Assembly (NCBI RefSeq): GCF_037975245.1
Contig: NC_092582.1
Location: 7,419,001-7,483,000 of the forward strand
DNA from: Apostichopus japonicus
Taxonomy: Eukaryota; Echinodermata; Holothuroidea; Aspidochirotida; Stichopodidae
Reading direction: 5' to 3'
Length of the DNA: 64,000 bases
A program made the translations under genes and the position numbers. A model generated the notes under the pieces. It worked only from the letters and a program-made list of their open reading frames with translations. It was not told the DNA's origin and made no database searches. This document shows positions 35,512-45,838 of the stretch, piece after piece; positions within the stretch are counted from its first letter, which is position 1, and each line of letters starts with the position of its first letter.

Positions 35512-35645
35512 CAACCTCTCATTTCTTCCAGGTTAGAGGACATCCTCCGATACACCCCATAGGTCTCATAGGTGGCAAACTCCACCAAGTAGTTACCCTC
35601 CGCTGACCCCTCTGGTTTAAAATGTTGACTCAGTGAATCCCACAT
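35512..35645 (-). CDS. Likely first coding exon of an unidentified minus-strand gene
   Basis: On the minus strand an ATG in a fair context (A at -3; an in-frame TAG lies upstream) opens 44 codons: MWDSLSQHFKPEGSAEGNYL, VEFATYETYGVYRRMSSNLE, EMRG. Third codon positions are strongly G/C (CTG, GTG, GAG, GCC, ACC, CGG), unlike the surrounding AT-rich DNA, which is the best coding signature in the window. The likely donor is GGTTG|GTAATT, leaving two bases. The weaker GAGAG|GTTGGT would leave one base and be in phase with the exon at 10108-10214. The peptide has no signal sequence and was not recognised. Together with the 49.5-kb candidate it may be an alternative N-terminus of one gene. The plus strand happens to show a polypyrimidine-AG at 35511-35532, but its frame closes sooner. 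Confidence 0.5.
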
Positions 35646-38599
35646 TGTCAAATAGATCTAGTATATATATATTTCCAGAGCAGTATTTCAATCCAGTCCA
35701 GAGAAACGTCCACATGAAAATGGATTTGGTCACAGTGTATGTAGATGAACAGGTTTTGCCTTAGTAGCAGCAGTTCCCCATATTACTGTGTACACTATAA
35801 GTCTTGTACACATCACAAGTGAACGCTGTCTCATGTCTCTGTAATACTATAAGTACACCAGGACACTCTTCATGCAGGTAAAGGTCTGTGTAGAGAAGTC
35901 TCCAACAGACTCACAACTAGTGGATGATAACAAATTGACAAACTTCACACCATATAATCCATCCACTGAGACCAAATTCTTTTCGCTATCGCGACCCTGC
36001 ACAGAGACAGCCTTTGTATATGTTTCAATTCTAATACAAGCTGAAACAGGCTGATTGAATTAGTTCCAAAGTTTCAAACCACAGTGTTACACATTGTGAT
36101 GTGTGTGATGAAGAATTAGATAGTGCTTCCTTCCTTCATTAAGAAACCAAATTCAGGGAGTCTTAACCACAAGGAGCATTTACTAACTTCAATAAGTCTT
36201 GTCCGGTTACCAAATAATAAATTTCCTTCACTTTGAAAGCTCGCATGCTGGAAGGTAACATCTGCTGTTTTGGATAGAGGAAATGAGGAGTTCGTTGTTG
36301 AATATATGGAAGCTTGCCTATACATCCCAGGAATGATTATGTGAGCATTAATCCATTGTTGTCTAAACATGCAAGTCAAATTAGACAAAACAGAATCAGT
36401 GGTGACCTGTAAATCATATCCTGTGTCACCCTATATGTAGCATAACCATTCTGTGAACTCCCTACTCCTGACACCAGAGAGAGAAAATGAAAAAAAAAAG
36501 AATCAGAACTGACCATCGACAAGCAAACTTTTATTTCCGAATCTCAAGGGTACTTCTTTCCCCAGAATTAAAATACTTCATGAATAACTACGTCGTAATA
36601 AAAAAACTTGACATTCCATTATGAATTTCAACAGGATTCTGACAGAACTACTCTGATATACTTGCGATATCCAGAAACTCGTAAACAGCAACCGAACAAA
36701 AACTCCTTGAAAAAAACTGAAACAATTAAAGTCGACTCAAGTCTGCAATGCAACCAATTATACAAATCCCTACACGTAAACAAAGAGGAAAACTTGAGAT
36801 TCTAGTTAATGCACGAAATGAAGAAAATATTATAAATATAACAAATAAAGCAATTTCCATGAAAATTGAAAATGATTTCGCTCAGACTGCTGTTTAATGA
36901 ACCATTGACACGGAGGAGACATAAAAACAACGAGTGAAACCAAATGTCATCCAAATGATTCCGAAAGAAGACTAAAGCACAAGATCCATCCAAGTGTACA
37001 CTACTACTAGCTGTCCATCAAATGTATCCAAGTGAAGGCTATATGTCTCATTGTAGGAATATACTGAGCCTATCACACTAAAATGCAGCGGTCAGAAACA
37101 CTTAGCCTATATATTGTCAATCAGGGCCTCACTGTATCAGGCCCTAATGAAAACTTTTCAAGAAATCAGGATTATTAGATCACATGCAACCTTCCCATGA
37201 CAACTCAGGTATCTCTATCTTTCTTGATTCAGACCAAATGTGTGACGCACAGTGACACACACAAAAAAATTTAGCAAATCATCTGATATATAGGAGTCCT
37301 TTTTCTCTTTTTTTGTTTGTTTTTGACTGATAAATAACTAAACTCTATGAACCGTGTATATCACTTTGATCTCTTCCATACATCCTCGGTAGCACACATC
37401 ACACAGCATAGGATACAGGGTCACCGAAACACAAAGGCTGCACAGTTAAACTAAATCGAGTGTTGCGTTATAACCGAACAAATACCCCACATTCCAATCC
37501 TTGCAAACCTGTTCCGCCCTCATGGTTCCATTGTCAGTATCTTGCTAGGGATATTGGAGTTTAGAGTGAGTTTTTTGATGCCACAAACAAAACTTTTTGA
37601 GATGGTTGAAAACAAATTAAAATCACCTCGTTAAAGAGGTAAAACACTTCCATACAATTATTCTCCAGTGGTATATATATGAAAGCACATCACCCTTTGT
37701 ATAATGTAATGAAAGTTAGTTCCTCCATCCCTCTTGAAATATTGAGAAGTGTTTACTTTCACAAACTTTGAAGAACACAAACTTCTCTTCCACAAAGCTT
37801 CAAAATTTTGGAGAAACAGGAAACGGCTAGACTTATCTTTAGTGTGAACTTAAAATTGTAAACAACAATAACAACAACAACAACAAGGAAATCACAGCTT
37901 CAATGAAATAAATCTTCACACTTACATGAAATCAACATCACTAATAAACTATCAAAGTTACGGAGCTTGTAATACTTGTGAAGAATGCAATGTACTTCCC
38001 TGTTGATATTGTTCTTGCCACAACTTACACAAGCCATGCAAGTTTATTTGAAGGGAAAGGTTATTCCAAAGTACCACTTTTGCCTTTGAACCTCATTACG
38101 TGAATTAATTACGAAAAGTTTGACAATCGCACGCAATGCAATCTTGGTGATCATTAGACAAGACTATTGGTGATCATTAGACAAGACTAAAGGATATATA
38201 TATGTACTTCCTGAACTAATGTTAATGAGTTTGTATGTTAAAGTCCCACACAGACGTATCTATCTGTAGGCAATGCTGATTCTAGGAAGATTTGATGCTC
38301 CAGACCTATGTTCATCACACAGACAGTATAATTTAAGGAAATTGATTTGGTCAACATGGAGAACGCCAATTCAAATCGATGGGTTCTTAGAAACATGAAA
38401 GGTTGATGCAATGTGAAATTAGAGCTCATTAGCTGTAATGGCCTGTGTATAAGAATGTACAGAGTGTCAGAGATGACTATAGAACATGTATGCAACCCTC
38501 AGATGTTACCATAACAACACAAAAATTAGTCAAAATACTTCCAAGTTCCACTTCTTTCTTTCCTACTTTCCAGCCACATAAAAAAAAAAATTGAAGGCT
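35646..38599. other. Non-coding; possible 5' flank of the 35.5-kb exon
   Basis: No clear promoter motif. TA-rich at 35658-35671. A 22-bp direct repeat (TTGGTGATCATTAGACAAGA) occurs twice at about 38145-38190. (CAA)n at 37864-37885. Short frames only. Confidence 0.45.
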
Positions 38600-39000
38600 T
38601 TAAATCAGAAAATTAAGAGTTATTAGGCATAAATGATGGGGACACTCAAGTCCCCATCAAGGACCGTATAGGAGAGGGAAAAAAAACTGAAGACACAAAC
38701 ACTCAGACCGGATTACAATGCTTAAAGTGCTTGTCCAAAGCATTCTTAAACCCATTGACCCTACTAGCAAACTGTATAACTTTCACAGGCAAACCATTCC
38801 ACTCGTTCACAACCCTATTAGAAAAAACGTTATACCGAATATTAATCCTAATTTGTGACTTTTGGTGTTTAAGACAATGACCTCTGGTACAACTACTGTT
38901 AGCAAACATGAAAAAGTCGGTAAAGGATAAATTGTCAAAACCGTACACAATCTTGAAAACCTGAATCAAGTCCCCGCGTAAATGTAATGTGGTAAGAGCA
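38600..39000 (-). mobile_element. 3' end of an L2/CR1-type non-LTR retrotransposon
   Basis: On the minus strand the sequence encodes the last part of a LINE reverse-transcriptase protein: TTLHLRGDLIQVFKIVYGFD, NLSFTDFFMFANSSCTRGHC, INIRYNVFSNRVVNEWNGLP, VKVIQFASRVNGFKNALDKH, then a stop at 38703-38705. The R-G-D-L-I-x-V-F-K, F-S-N-R-V-V-N-E-W-N-x-L-P and F-K-x-x-L-D-K-H blocks are standard for the C-terminus of CR1/L2-group ORF2 proteins in marine animals. The 3' UTR contains a perfect hairpin, GATGGGGAC and GTCCCCATC around a six-base loop (38635-38658). The open frame starts abruptly near 39000, the usual 5' truncation. The retained frame has no internal stop, so the copy is fairly young. 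Confidence 0.88.
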
Positions 39001-39726
39001 ACTGTCGCATATATAGTTCATTCCTTGTACTTTGAATTAATACAACTAATTGTTTCAGAAATATAATATCCCACCTACTGTATGCAGTTTTCAACAAGTC
39101 AATCACTGATAAAGAAAGTCATTTCTATTTTAGCATAGTTTTTATTTTCTGTCACGAAACTGAAATCAGATAATATGACAAAGGCGCCAAAATCACCCAA
39201 AGATATTTACAAAACCTGTCTTTATAAACTTTTACAGAATTGTTAACATCAACTTTAGTAAATGAAAAAAGGGGGGAGGGGATCTTATAAAATGAATACA
39301 ATGGATAAAATTGTCATTCAAATATCTGATTATTAAGATAGCCTGGTACAACTAAAATTAGAAACTGTTGCATATAAAAATAGCCAACATGAAACTAAAA
39401 TATAGAAGTGCATGATGTTTATATTGATGCCTAGCTTTAATTACAAAAGGTCTGCTAAAAGATCACCCCCCTGCTTGTTGAGATATTGTGTTTTAAAGTT
39501 TTTAACATTTTGACCTCTGCTGATGTTTGACCTCAGTCCACAAGACACTCTTATTCATCTACTGGATATGGGGCATCCCCACAAGATCCATCCAAGTTTA
39601 ATAGCTGCGGTTTTCACATTGACATCTGCTTATCTGAAACGAACTTTGACCTTCACCAATAGGCTTCTCCATCTCAATATCTAGTAACTCCATCCATACA
39701 AAGTTTGTCATTTATCCAAGATTCTC
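39001..39726. other. Non-coding spacer
   Basis: AT-rich sequence between the LINE tail and the hAT-like element. No gene evidence. Confidence 0.5.
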
Positions 39727-40922
39727 CTAGCAACTAGTGTTTACACGGGTCCAAAAATCGGGAACCGGGTACCCGAGAGCCGTTACCCGTCGGGTATCCG
39801 GGTACCCGGGAAAAAATTGTTTACCCTCGTGTATCACGATTTTCAAGAAATTACATATTAAATGCTATAATAAATTAATTGTATTCTCTACCGACAATGT
39901 TTTCATGTTCAAAAACGTATGTGAACGGTAAGGTATAAAACCTTCCTCAATAATTTCTATTTGCTTTTTTTTTTCTGTCATAAACTTGTTAATTACTTAA
40001 TATAATTAACTTAACTATTAATTAGTAGTACTGTTGTTAACATCGCACTGCCGCCGCTGCTTATGCTTGCTCTCCACGTCTATTGGGTCAGACCATAAAA
40101 TATCCCTTTACTTTAGCTCAGTTGTTACTATCTATTATGCAGGCCCAGGGTTCGCATTAGCCACGAGATTACGCGATTCTCGCAATCTCGTATAGTAAAA
40201 AGCCACTTGCGATTATTATTTTTTCGTTATCCCGTCTATAATCCATAAACATGTCGTAAAATTCCTTGTCAGCCTTTCCTTCTATGAAATAAACGAATGA
40301 ATAAATAATAATTTCTTCCACATGATAGCCTAACACCACACTAAGTCAATGCATGAACAATCTAGCAAAGCCTAACCATCTGTTTATTCGCTGAAATTGT
40401 GACGCAGTTATAAGATATCCATGGAACACATTCATTATTGCTGTTACGTTCGACCACATGGTTGCCTAACACCACACTAAGTCAACGGGGTAATCTAGCA
40501 TAGCCATTTGTTTATTAGCTGAAATTTTGACGCAGTTATAAGATATCCATGGAATACTCTCGTTATTGCTGTTATCTTCAACCACATGGTAGCCTAACAC
40601 CACACTAAGTCAATGGGAAATCTGCCTAACCACCGGTTTGCATTTTTTTTTTTTTAAATCACACTTTGCGTAGGATTCGAGTAATAAATTAGGAACCGGG
40701 TAGTATTGCGTCGGGCGGGTACCTTCGTTATTGCTGTTATCTTCGACCACATATTTTAGCCTAACACCACACTAAGTCAATGGGAAATCTGCCTAACCGT
40801 AGATTTGCAATTTTTTTTTTTTTTAAATCACACTTTGCGTAGGATTCGGGTAATAAATTAGGAACCGGGTAGTATTGCGTCGGGCGGGTACCCGGATAAC
40901 CCGTGCAAACACTACTAGCAAC
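39727..40922. mobile_element. Complete non-autonomous hAT-like element, 1180 bp, with 8-bp TSD
   Basis: An exact 8-bp target-site duplication, CTAGCAAC, lies at 39727-39734 and 40915-40922. Between them (39735-40914) the termini are inverted: left TAGTGTTTACACGGGT, right (inverted) TAGTGTTTGCACGGGT, with CCGGGTACCCG close inside each end. An 8-bp duplication and a TAxxG-type terminus are the signature of hAT transposons. No transposase frame is present. The interior is built from direct repeats: CCTAACACCACACTAAGTCA recurs at about 40329, 40465, 40593 and 40760, and a final block of about 167 bp is duplicated so that the right-end motif GAACCGGGTAGTATTGCGTC occurs twice (about 40692 and 40861). 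Confidence 0.9.
40164..40190. repeat. Imperfect palindrome inside the hAT-like element
   Basis: CGAGATT then ACGCGATTCTCGC then AATCTCG: the outer 7 bp pair perfectly and inner GCGA/TCGC pair after a two-base bulge. It is CpG-rich in AT-rich surroundings. Confidence 0.7.
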
Positions 40923-41395
40923 CACATAATGTGCTTAAAAACGAACACACTGCAAACATGCAAATATGCACACAAATGCACATACAGACATACCAGCTAT
41001 TTAGGAGTTGATGCTGAAAACCAAGAAAAATGTTCAGTCAGAGTTCACTAGAGGTATGATCTATGCTCTAGATTGAAACTTAAAATAATTTAAAATGCAT
41101 TTATCAATTGCTACCAGTTGAGGCTACCACCAAAAAATATATTTAATTATTTAATATGAATTCAAGAACTTACAATGGAAAGCATCCTGGTTAAGGACCT
41201 ATTGCTAGTATAACCAGACCCTAGGAGCCCTCCATATTCTACGACATAATTTGAATTAATTCACATTAAAAGTTCAATGTGCTTGGGATATTCCTATCCT
41301 TAAGTCCAAGGAGTAAATTTGTTAAAGATGACAATTGATCAAATAAGGTCAGGATATGTTTGACGATTGACTTGGTGGGTTTTTGATAAAAACAT
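40923..41395. other. Non-coding spacer between two hAT-like elements
   Basis: AT-rich. A minus-strand exon-like segment at 41172-41231 is listed under rejected items. Confidence 0.45.
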
Positions 41396-41770
41396 ACATA
41401 GACGAGGGGTTCCCTAACTGGGGTGCATGAAGCCCCAGGGGGTGCGTGAGTCCATCCCAGGGGGTTCATGAGATGTTTCAAAGTCAAAACTAGAGTATTT
41501 TTTGTTGAACTCAAATCTGATATATCATATAATTGAGTAATGTACAAAAGTCGTACCTATCGACAGACTCTTGCGCGTTCCATATGCATATGTTGCCATA
41601 GTAGTAACGTACCTTTCATGTGATACTTGATCTTTTACTAAGCACTGTAATGCGTATTGTAGTATAATAATGACTCAGATCGTGTCTCGGAAAGTTGGGG
41701 GTTCGTGGACACCTATGACATCCACAGGGGGTTCGTGGGGGCATAAAGTTAGGGAAATCCTGATATAGAC
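41396..41770. mobile_element. hAT-like MITE, 359 bp
   Basis: The element 41404-41762 begins GAGGGGTTCCCTAACTGGGG and its inverted end reads CAGGATTTCCCTAACTTTAT. TTCCCTAACT is shared, with more G/C-rich similarity inside (GGGGGTTCATGAG and GGGGGTTCGTGG). It is flanked by 8-bp near-duplications, ACATAGAC (41396-41403) and ATATAGAC (41763-41770), with one mismatch. The 8-bp TSD, short TIR and lack of coding capacity fit a hAT-type MITE. A 93-codon minus-strand frame overlapping its left half is an artefact. Confidence 0.75.
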
Positions 41771-42174
41771 TTTAAATACTGATCCATATGAAATATCTGT
41801 CTGCAACAAACGACAACAACCTACAAATGGCTGTATATATAATAAAATGAAATAGACAGAATGGGAATAAATTTACTTATTAACCAAGAACAATAATGAC
41901 CAGCCAAGGAAACTCCAGACTTACTTCCTCAATAAATCAAAATACTTTATTTTCAAATTAATGATTTCAGTTTAATGATAGTTAAGTTTTAATTTTCATA
42001 TTGTAATCATTAAAAGTGACTAATTTGGCAGGGAAAAAAAAGAAAACCTTTTGTTCCTAGTCTTCCACAATGCAATTAATTTAATACAGCTGTATAAATT
42101 TGTATGATAAGTGTCCATTCATGATCAAAGCAATTTAATTATTATTAGGGCTAACAAAAAATGTTGCACCACAA
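41771..42174. other. Non-coding spacer
   Basis: AT-rich, nothing recognised. Confidence 0.5.
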
Positions 42175-42542
42175 TTAAAGGCATTGAAGACTCGCCCCAA
42201 ACGGCGTGCGGCCATCTGAAAAAGTTAACTTTCTGTTGCTTGCAAGTGACGTTTTGTTCGTGTCGCTACAAAATGCAGACAGCAATGAAACGTGATGCCT
42301 TGTTATCTTTAGTTGGACCTGAGATGTCCATCGCTGTATCATTTATACACTGTGCTGTGGGTATTGACCGCAGCTGTATGTACTGACTGTACACTAGTGT
42401 CTAATTACCGACGGTAGCAAGCTGTGTGTGTATTTTCTGGGATCGATGGTGGTGTCTAACACATCTGTTACACCTCATTCGAAACTAGGTCAGATTACCG
42501 GCATCAGATGTTTCTTTTTGCGCGAGTCTTCACACCCTTTAA
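42175..42542 (+). mobile_element. TTAA MITE, copy 1 (360 bp)
   Basis: TTAA duplications at 42175-42178 and 42539-42542 flank 42179-42538. The left end is AGGCATTGAAGACTCGCCCC and the inverted right end AGGGTGTGAAGACTCGCGCA, sharing AGG and GAAGACTCGC. The interior includes GTGACGTTTTGTTCGTGTCG and CGATGGTGGTGTCTAACAC, and has no coding capacity. TTAA followed by AGG is the terminal pattern of T2/Kolobok-type MITEs; piggyBac also uses TTAA. Copies 2 and 3 lie 10 and 14 kb away. Confidence 0.9.
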
Positions 42543-44027
42543 AGTAAACCTAAGCTTGGATATCACACACATATCCTATAAGTAGTCTAAAGCTAATTTC
42601 CTAACATCATCAAGACAGTGTATAGGCTAATAGTACAGTGCACTGTACAATGGACTTCAACAGTAACTGTATGCATGGATATCATGCACCTATCCTACAG
42701 TATAGCCTATGACATAACCAGCATTCTTTCATGTGTCAAAACAGACCTCTTAATTATTCTTAAGTCTTAACAACATCCTACCACAAAGTAAACATTTGTC
42801 TAAGCTATCTAAACGATGGAACAGTTTATTGCACTTTGTGGGAACATTAAATTAAAGGGAGTTTCCTCCTAACATATAACAACAAAACCTACATGAGCAT
42901 TACTGTAAGCAGCCTAACACTTTACCAAATAAATACTTAAATACTTACAAATTTGTTTTTCAATTGGCTAACAACAGGTCCATGAAAAGTCCACGAGTCG
43001 CAAGTAAACAACTATGCAGTTCCATCCTATCACTTTAAAACTCTGTTAAAATGAGGAGGTCACGTTCATGAACGGTCCTCACTTTTCTTACACAAAAGTT
43101 TACTTTTAAAGGATTAATTCGACCATATCATTTTTCGTGAGGTTACTACTGACGTATGATTAATCCTTGAATAATTCCAATATATATCTTTATATATTAC
43201 AAAGCAATTATAACTGTAGAGATTTTTTTTTTTACTTTTATTACAGTTTTGTTGTTGTTGTTTTGTTACAGGTTTCTTGGGTTGGGATATTTGAATTAAC
43301 TTCTAACACTATCTTATAATACTATATAATAATATATGGTAGGAATGTATGCCAATCTCACAAGCTGACACTAAACCTGTTTTTATCAAAATTATGCACT
43401 CTATATAGGTGTGTGGTACGTGCTACTCTCCATATATTACCCGGTAGCTATATTGCCCATATATTAGACCTCCATAGCACATTGTTATCTCTATTTTAAT
43501 ACTACAAACAATGCCATGAGTCATCAGACGACACGTTTCCAATGTTAAATGTCACAAGTTGCTAAAAGTAAGATACCAGTATTAATAATTTACATGTATG
43601 TTTATTTTCACTGCATGAAACTAATTGACAGCACCCATATACAGATGTCATGCATTGCAACGACAGTTATGTAACTTGTGTACCTGTACCTGTGTACCAA
43701 AGAGATAAATTATAGTTGAGTGGCAGAAGATGTATAGGTTGAAAGAGATATCTATCTATAAGTGCATATAAAACAATAATTTCAAATCCCAGCTATAACG
43801 ATTCATAGCTCTCGAAATATTGAAAGGGTTAAAAACTCACGTCGCAATGCAAGAGGTTCAAACCAATAGTACATGCGTGCATCCCTTTCAGTTCAAAATA
43901 TCACAGCTTTTTCCTTTTAACATTAAATTTGTCTGACAAATGAAATATGAGAATTGCATACAGTCCATCAACCGTCCATGTTAACTTGAAACTGCCTTTT
44001 TGCTCTTTTTTTTTTTTTTTTTTAAAG
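42543..44027. other. Non-coding spacer
   Basis: AT-rich. Includes a hairpin-like pair AAGGATTAAT / ATTAATCCTT at about 43109-43172 and a T18 run ending at 44023 directly before a candidate exon. Confidence 0.45.
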
Positions 44028-44102
44028 TATGTTAAAGCTGCAAACCCAAGGTTTGACAAAAGTACGATATGACAAGCAAATCCTTGCATCCGATTCAGTC
44101 AG
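44028..44102 (+). CDS. Candidate internal coding exon, plus strand
   Basis: A T18 tract followed by AAAG makes a strong-looking acceptor and ATTCAGTCAG|GTGAGTAA a strong donor, with a 75-bp segment between them. The only fully open frame takes one base, reads 24 codons (MLKLQTQGLTKVRYDKQILA, SDSV) and leaves two bases (AG). Length and phase are symmetric. Those two leftover bases plus the G that starts the candidate at 59326 would form an arginine codon, so the two could be spliced, but 15 kb separates them. No family recognised. Long T runs are common here, so the acceptor may be coincidental. Confidence 0.3.
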
Positions 44103-45650
44103 GTGAGTAATATAAACTAGTACAGCAGTGTTGTATATGAATGAGCTAACAATAACATTGTCTACCTACTCAGAAAGGTGGACGTATAAGCTGGTATTAT
44201 TATACTTACTATAACCAGGGAGCTGCCATTTAAAACAACTGTTTGGTACGATAATTCTTAACATGGAAATTGATCGGATTTCACCTCCCTTACACTGTCC
44301 TCTGGCTAGTTGTGTAAGTGTTTATAGCAGGCCTATAGGTTTAATAGTCAAATGAACTGAAGGGTAACATAATTTTTAGTACAAACAGAACTCAGAACCA
44401 AAACGAGAGAAAAATACAGATTCAGTCTGCACAGATCCTTTCATTTTCAGTTCTGTTTCCAAAAGAATGAAGGAGTAAGAAATAGTACGCAAGGTCATGT
44501 AGATAGCCCTACTGTACATACACAAGTGAAATTGGGTGAAACAAAATCGAAAATTCAGATTACTACAGTTGTAGGGTTTAATTCAATTGCAACAATATAC
44601 AATAGTTACAGAAGGTTGAGGAATACTGTATGGTCTATATAGGCCATCAGCTTGTGAATTGTGTTGCAACTTTGTTATCTGAAACCAAGCTTTGAAAATG
44701 AAACTGCATGAATTTTATCATGAGGCTTATAGCTATGGCAGAGCCTACTGTAGCTATATATATGCTCTGATGGTATTTAGAACACAAGGCTGGATGATAT
44801 GCAGGATAACTTTGCCAGCCCTGTAACAGTTATTTCTATATTTATTGTTAATTGCAAACACAATCAGCCTGTGGTAATGGTCATCGGTACTGCCCCCTCC
44901 CAACCACCACCCCCACCCCCACCCTTCCCTTCCTCCCACTTTCAAAAATGCAAAAACTTCAAATAATAGTCACCTGTGCTCAAGTTTGTCTATAAATATA
45001 TAATATAATTTTAAAATTTTATAAAAAATAAATTTGTCACTAAATGTTTATTTTTAATGATCTCCATGGCTTAGACTAATTTGGTGGATCAGAGACCTCC
45101 AGGAGACTAATCTTGTAAAAAATTGTCATCCTGGTGATATTTGGCCAGGGCCGTTATTAACGACCTTAGAACACAAGACCGCAGTATTTAGATCAAGACT
45201 AATATGTCCACGTAATTCAAAGACAAACACAAAGAAACTTCTTCCAACAATTTAAAGAAACTGCAAATTAAATGATGCAAACATACCAAATTAATTATCA
45301 AACATATTTAACTAATAAACCTTCCAGAAATGTCAAAGACTCAAGAAATTCTCTCCTAGTACCGAGACATGGCCGAGCAATTCCGCCACGGAACAGGAAA
45401 AATAAAAATAACAACAAATATCAAACTCGGTCATCAGAAAAATTTTCCTCAATGAATTACTGAACTTGATAAATAGCCCAGATCTGCAGCAGCACTTTAA
45501 TTAAGTAGACTTCATCTTCTTTAATCTGAGCCATGTTGAAAGATACTAAAGAAGTACTTCTCACAAAACCAAAGGGGCACAACAGGTTCACCTTTTAAAC
45601 TGTCCCAGTAGTAAACAGTGCGACCTGCATACAGACGCCTCTAAATTTAC
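44103..45650. other. Non-coding spacer
   Basis: C-rich tract at 44893-44937. A minus-strand ATG at 45534 opens only 25 codons with no donor. No supported gene. Confidence 0.45.
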
Positions 45651-45838
45651 CGAGCGAAGAACAAAGAGTAACTCCGGGAGAGCCATAAACTCCGAATGGA
45701 GACCAGAAACGTATAAAACTTGACACAGTTGCATTTGTCCCCAAGTCCAGTACAATTAGCTAAGCGCAAACAGCAGGTCCTAAAGTGTACATAACGATCC
45801 GTGTCAGAATCCTCAATAAATATCGCGTCCCTGCTCAT
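45651..45838 (-). CDS. Weak candidate coding exon, minus strand
   Basis: On the minus strand, ATG at 45838 opens MSRDAIFIEDSDTDRYVHFR then TCCLRLANCTGLGDKCNCVK and FYTFLVSIRSLWLSRSYSLF. A possible donor is CGCTCG|GTAAAT, leaving two bases. Alternatively it is internal: TTTTATGAGCAG at 45831 could act as acceptor and give a 180-bp phase-symmetric exon. The stretch is GC-richer than its flanks and has a cysteine-rich patch (CC, C, C, C-N-C). No family recognised. It lies between the better first-exon candidates at 49.5 and 35.5 kb on the same strand. Confidence 0.27.

Noticed and set aside
41172-41231. Minus-strand exon-like segment reading LLGSGYTSNRSLTRMLSI before CCATT|GTAAGTTC
   Set aside because: Good donor but no pyrimidine tract or convincing acceptor; may be part of a repeat.
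43853-43864. AGGTTCAAACC resembling a tRNA B box
   Set aside because: No A box at the right distance and no cloverleaf; not a tRNA gene or a clear SINE head.
43841-43884. Minus-strand 44-bp exon-like segment (DARMYYWFEPLALR) before GCGAC|GTGAGT
   Set aside because: Acceptor AACTGAAAG lacks a pyrimidine tract and the segment is too short to judge.
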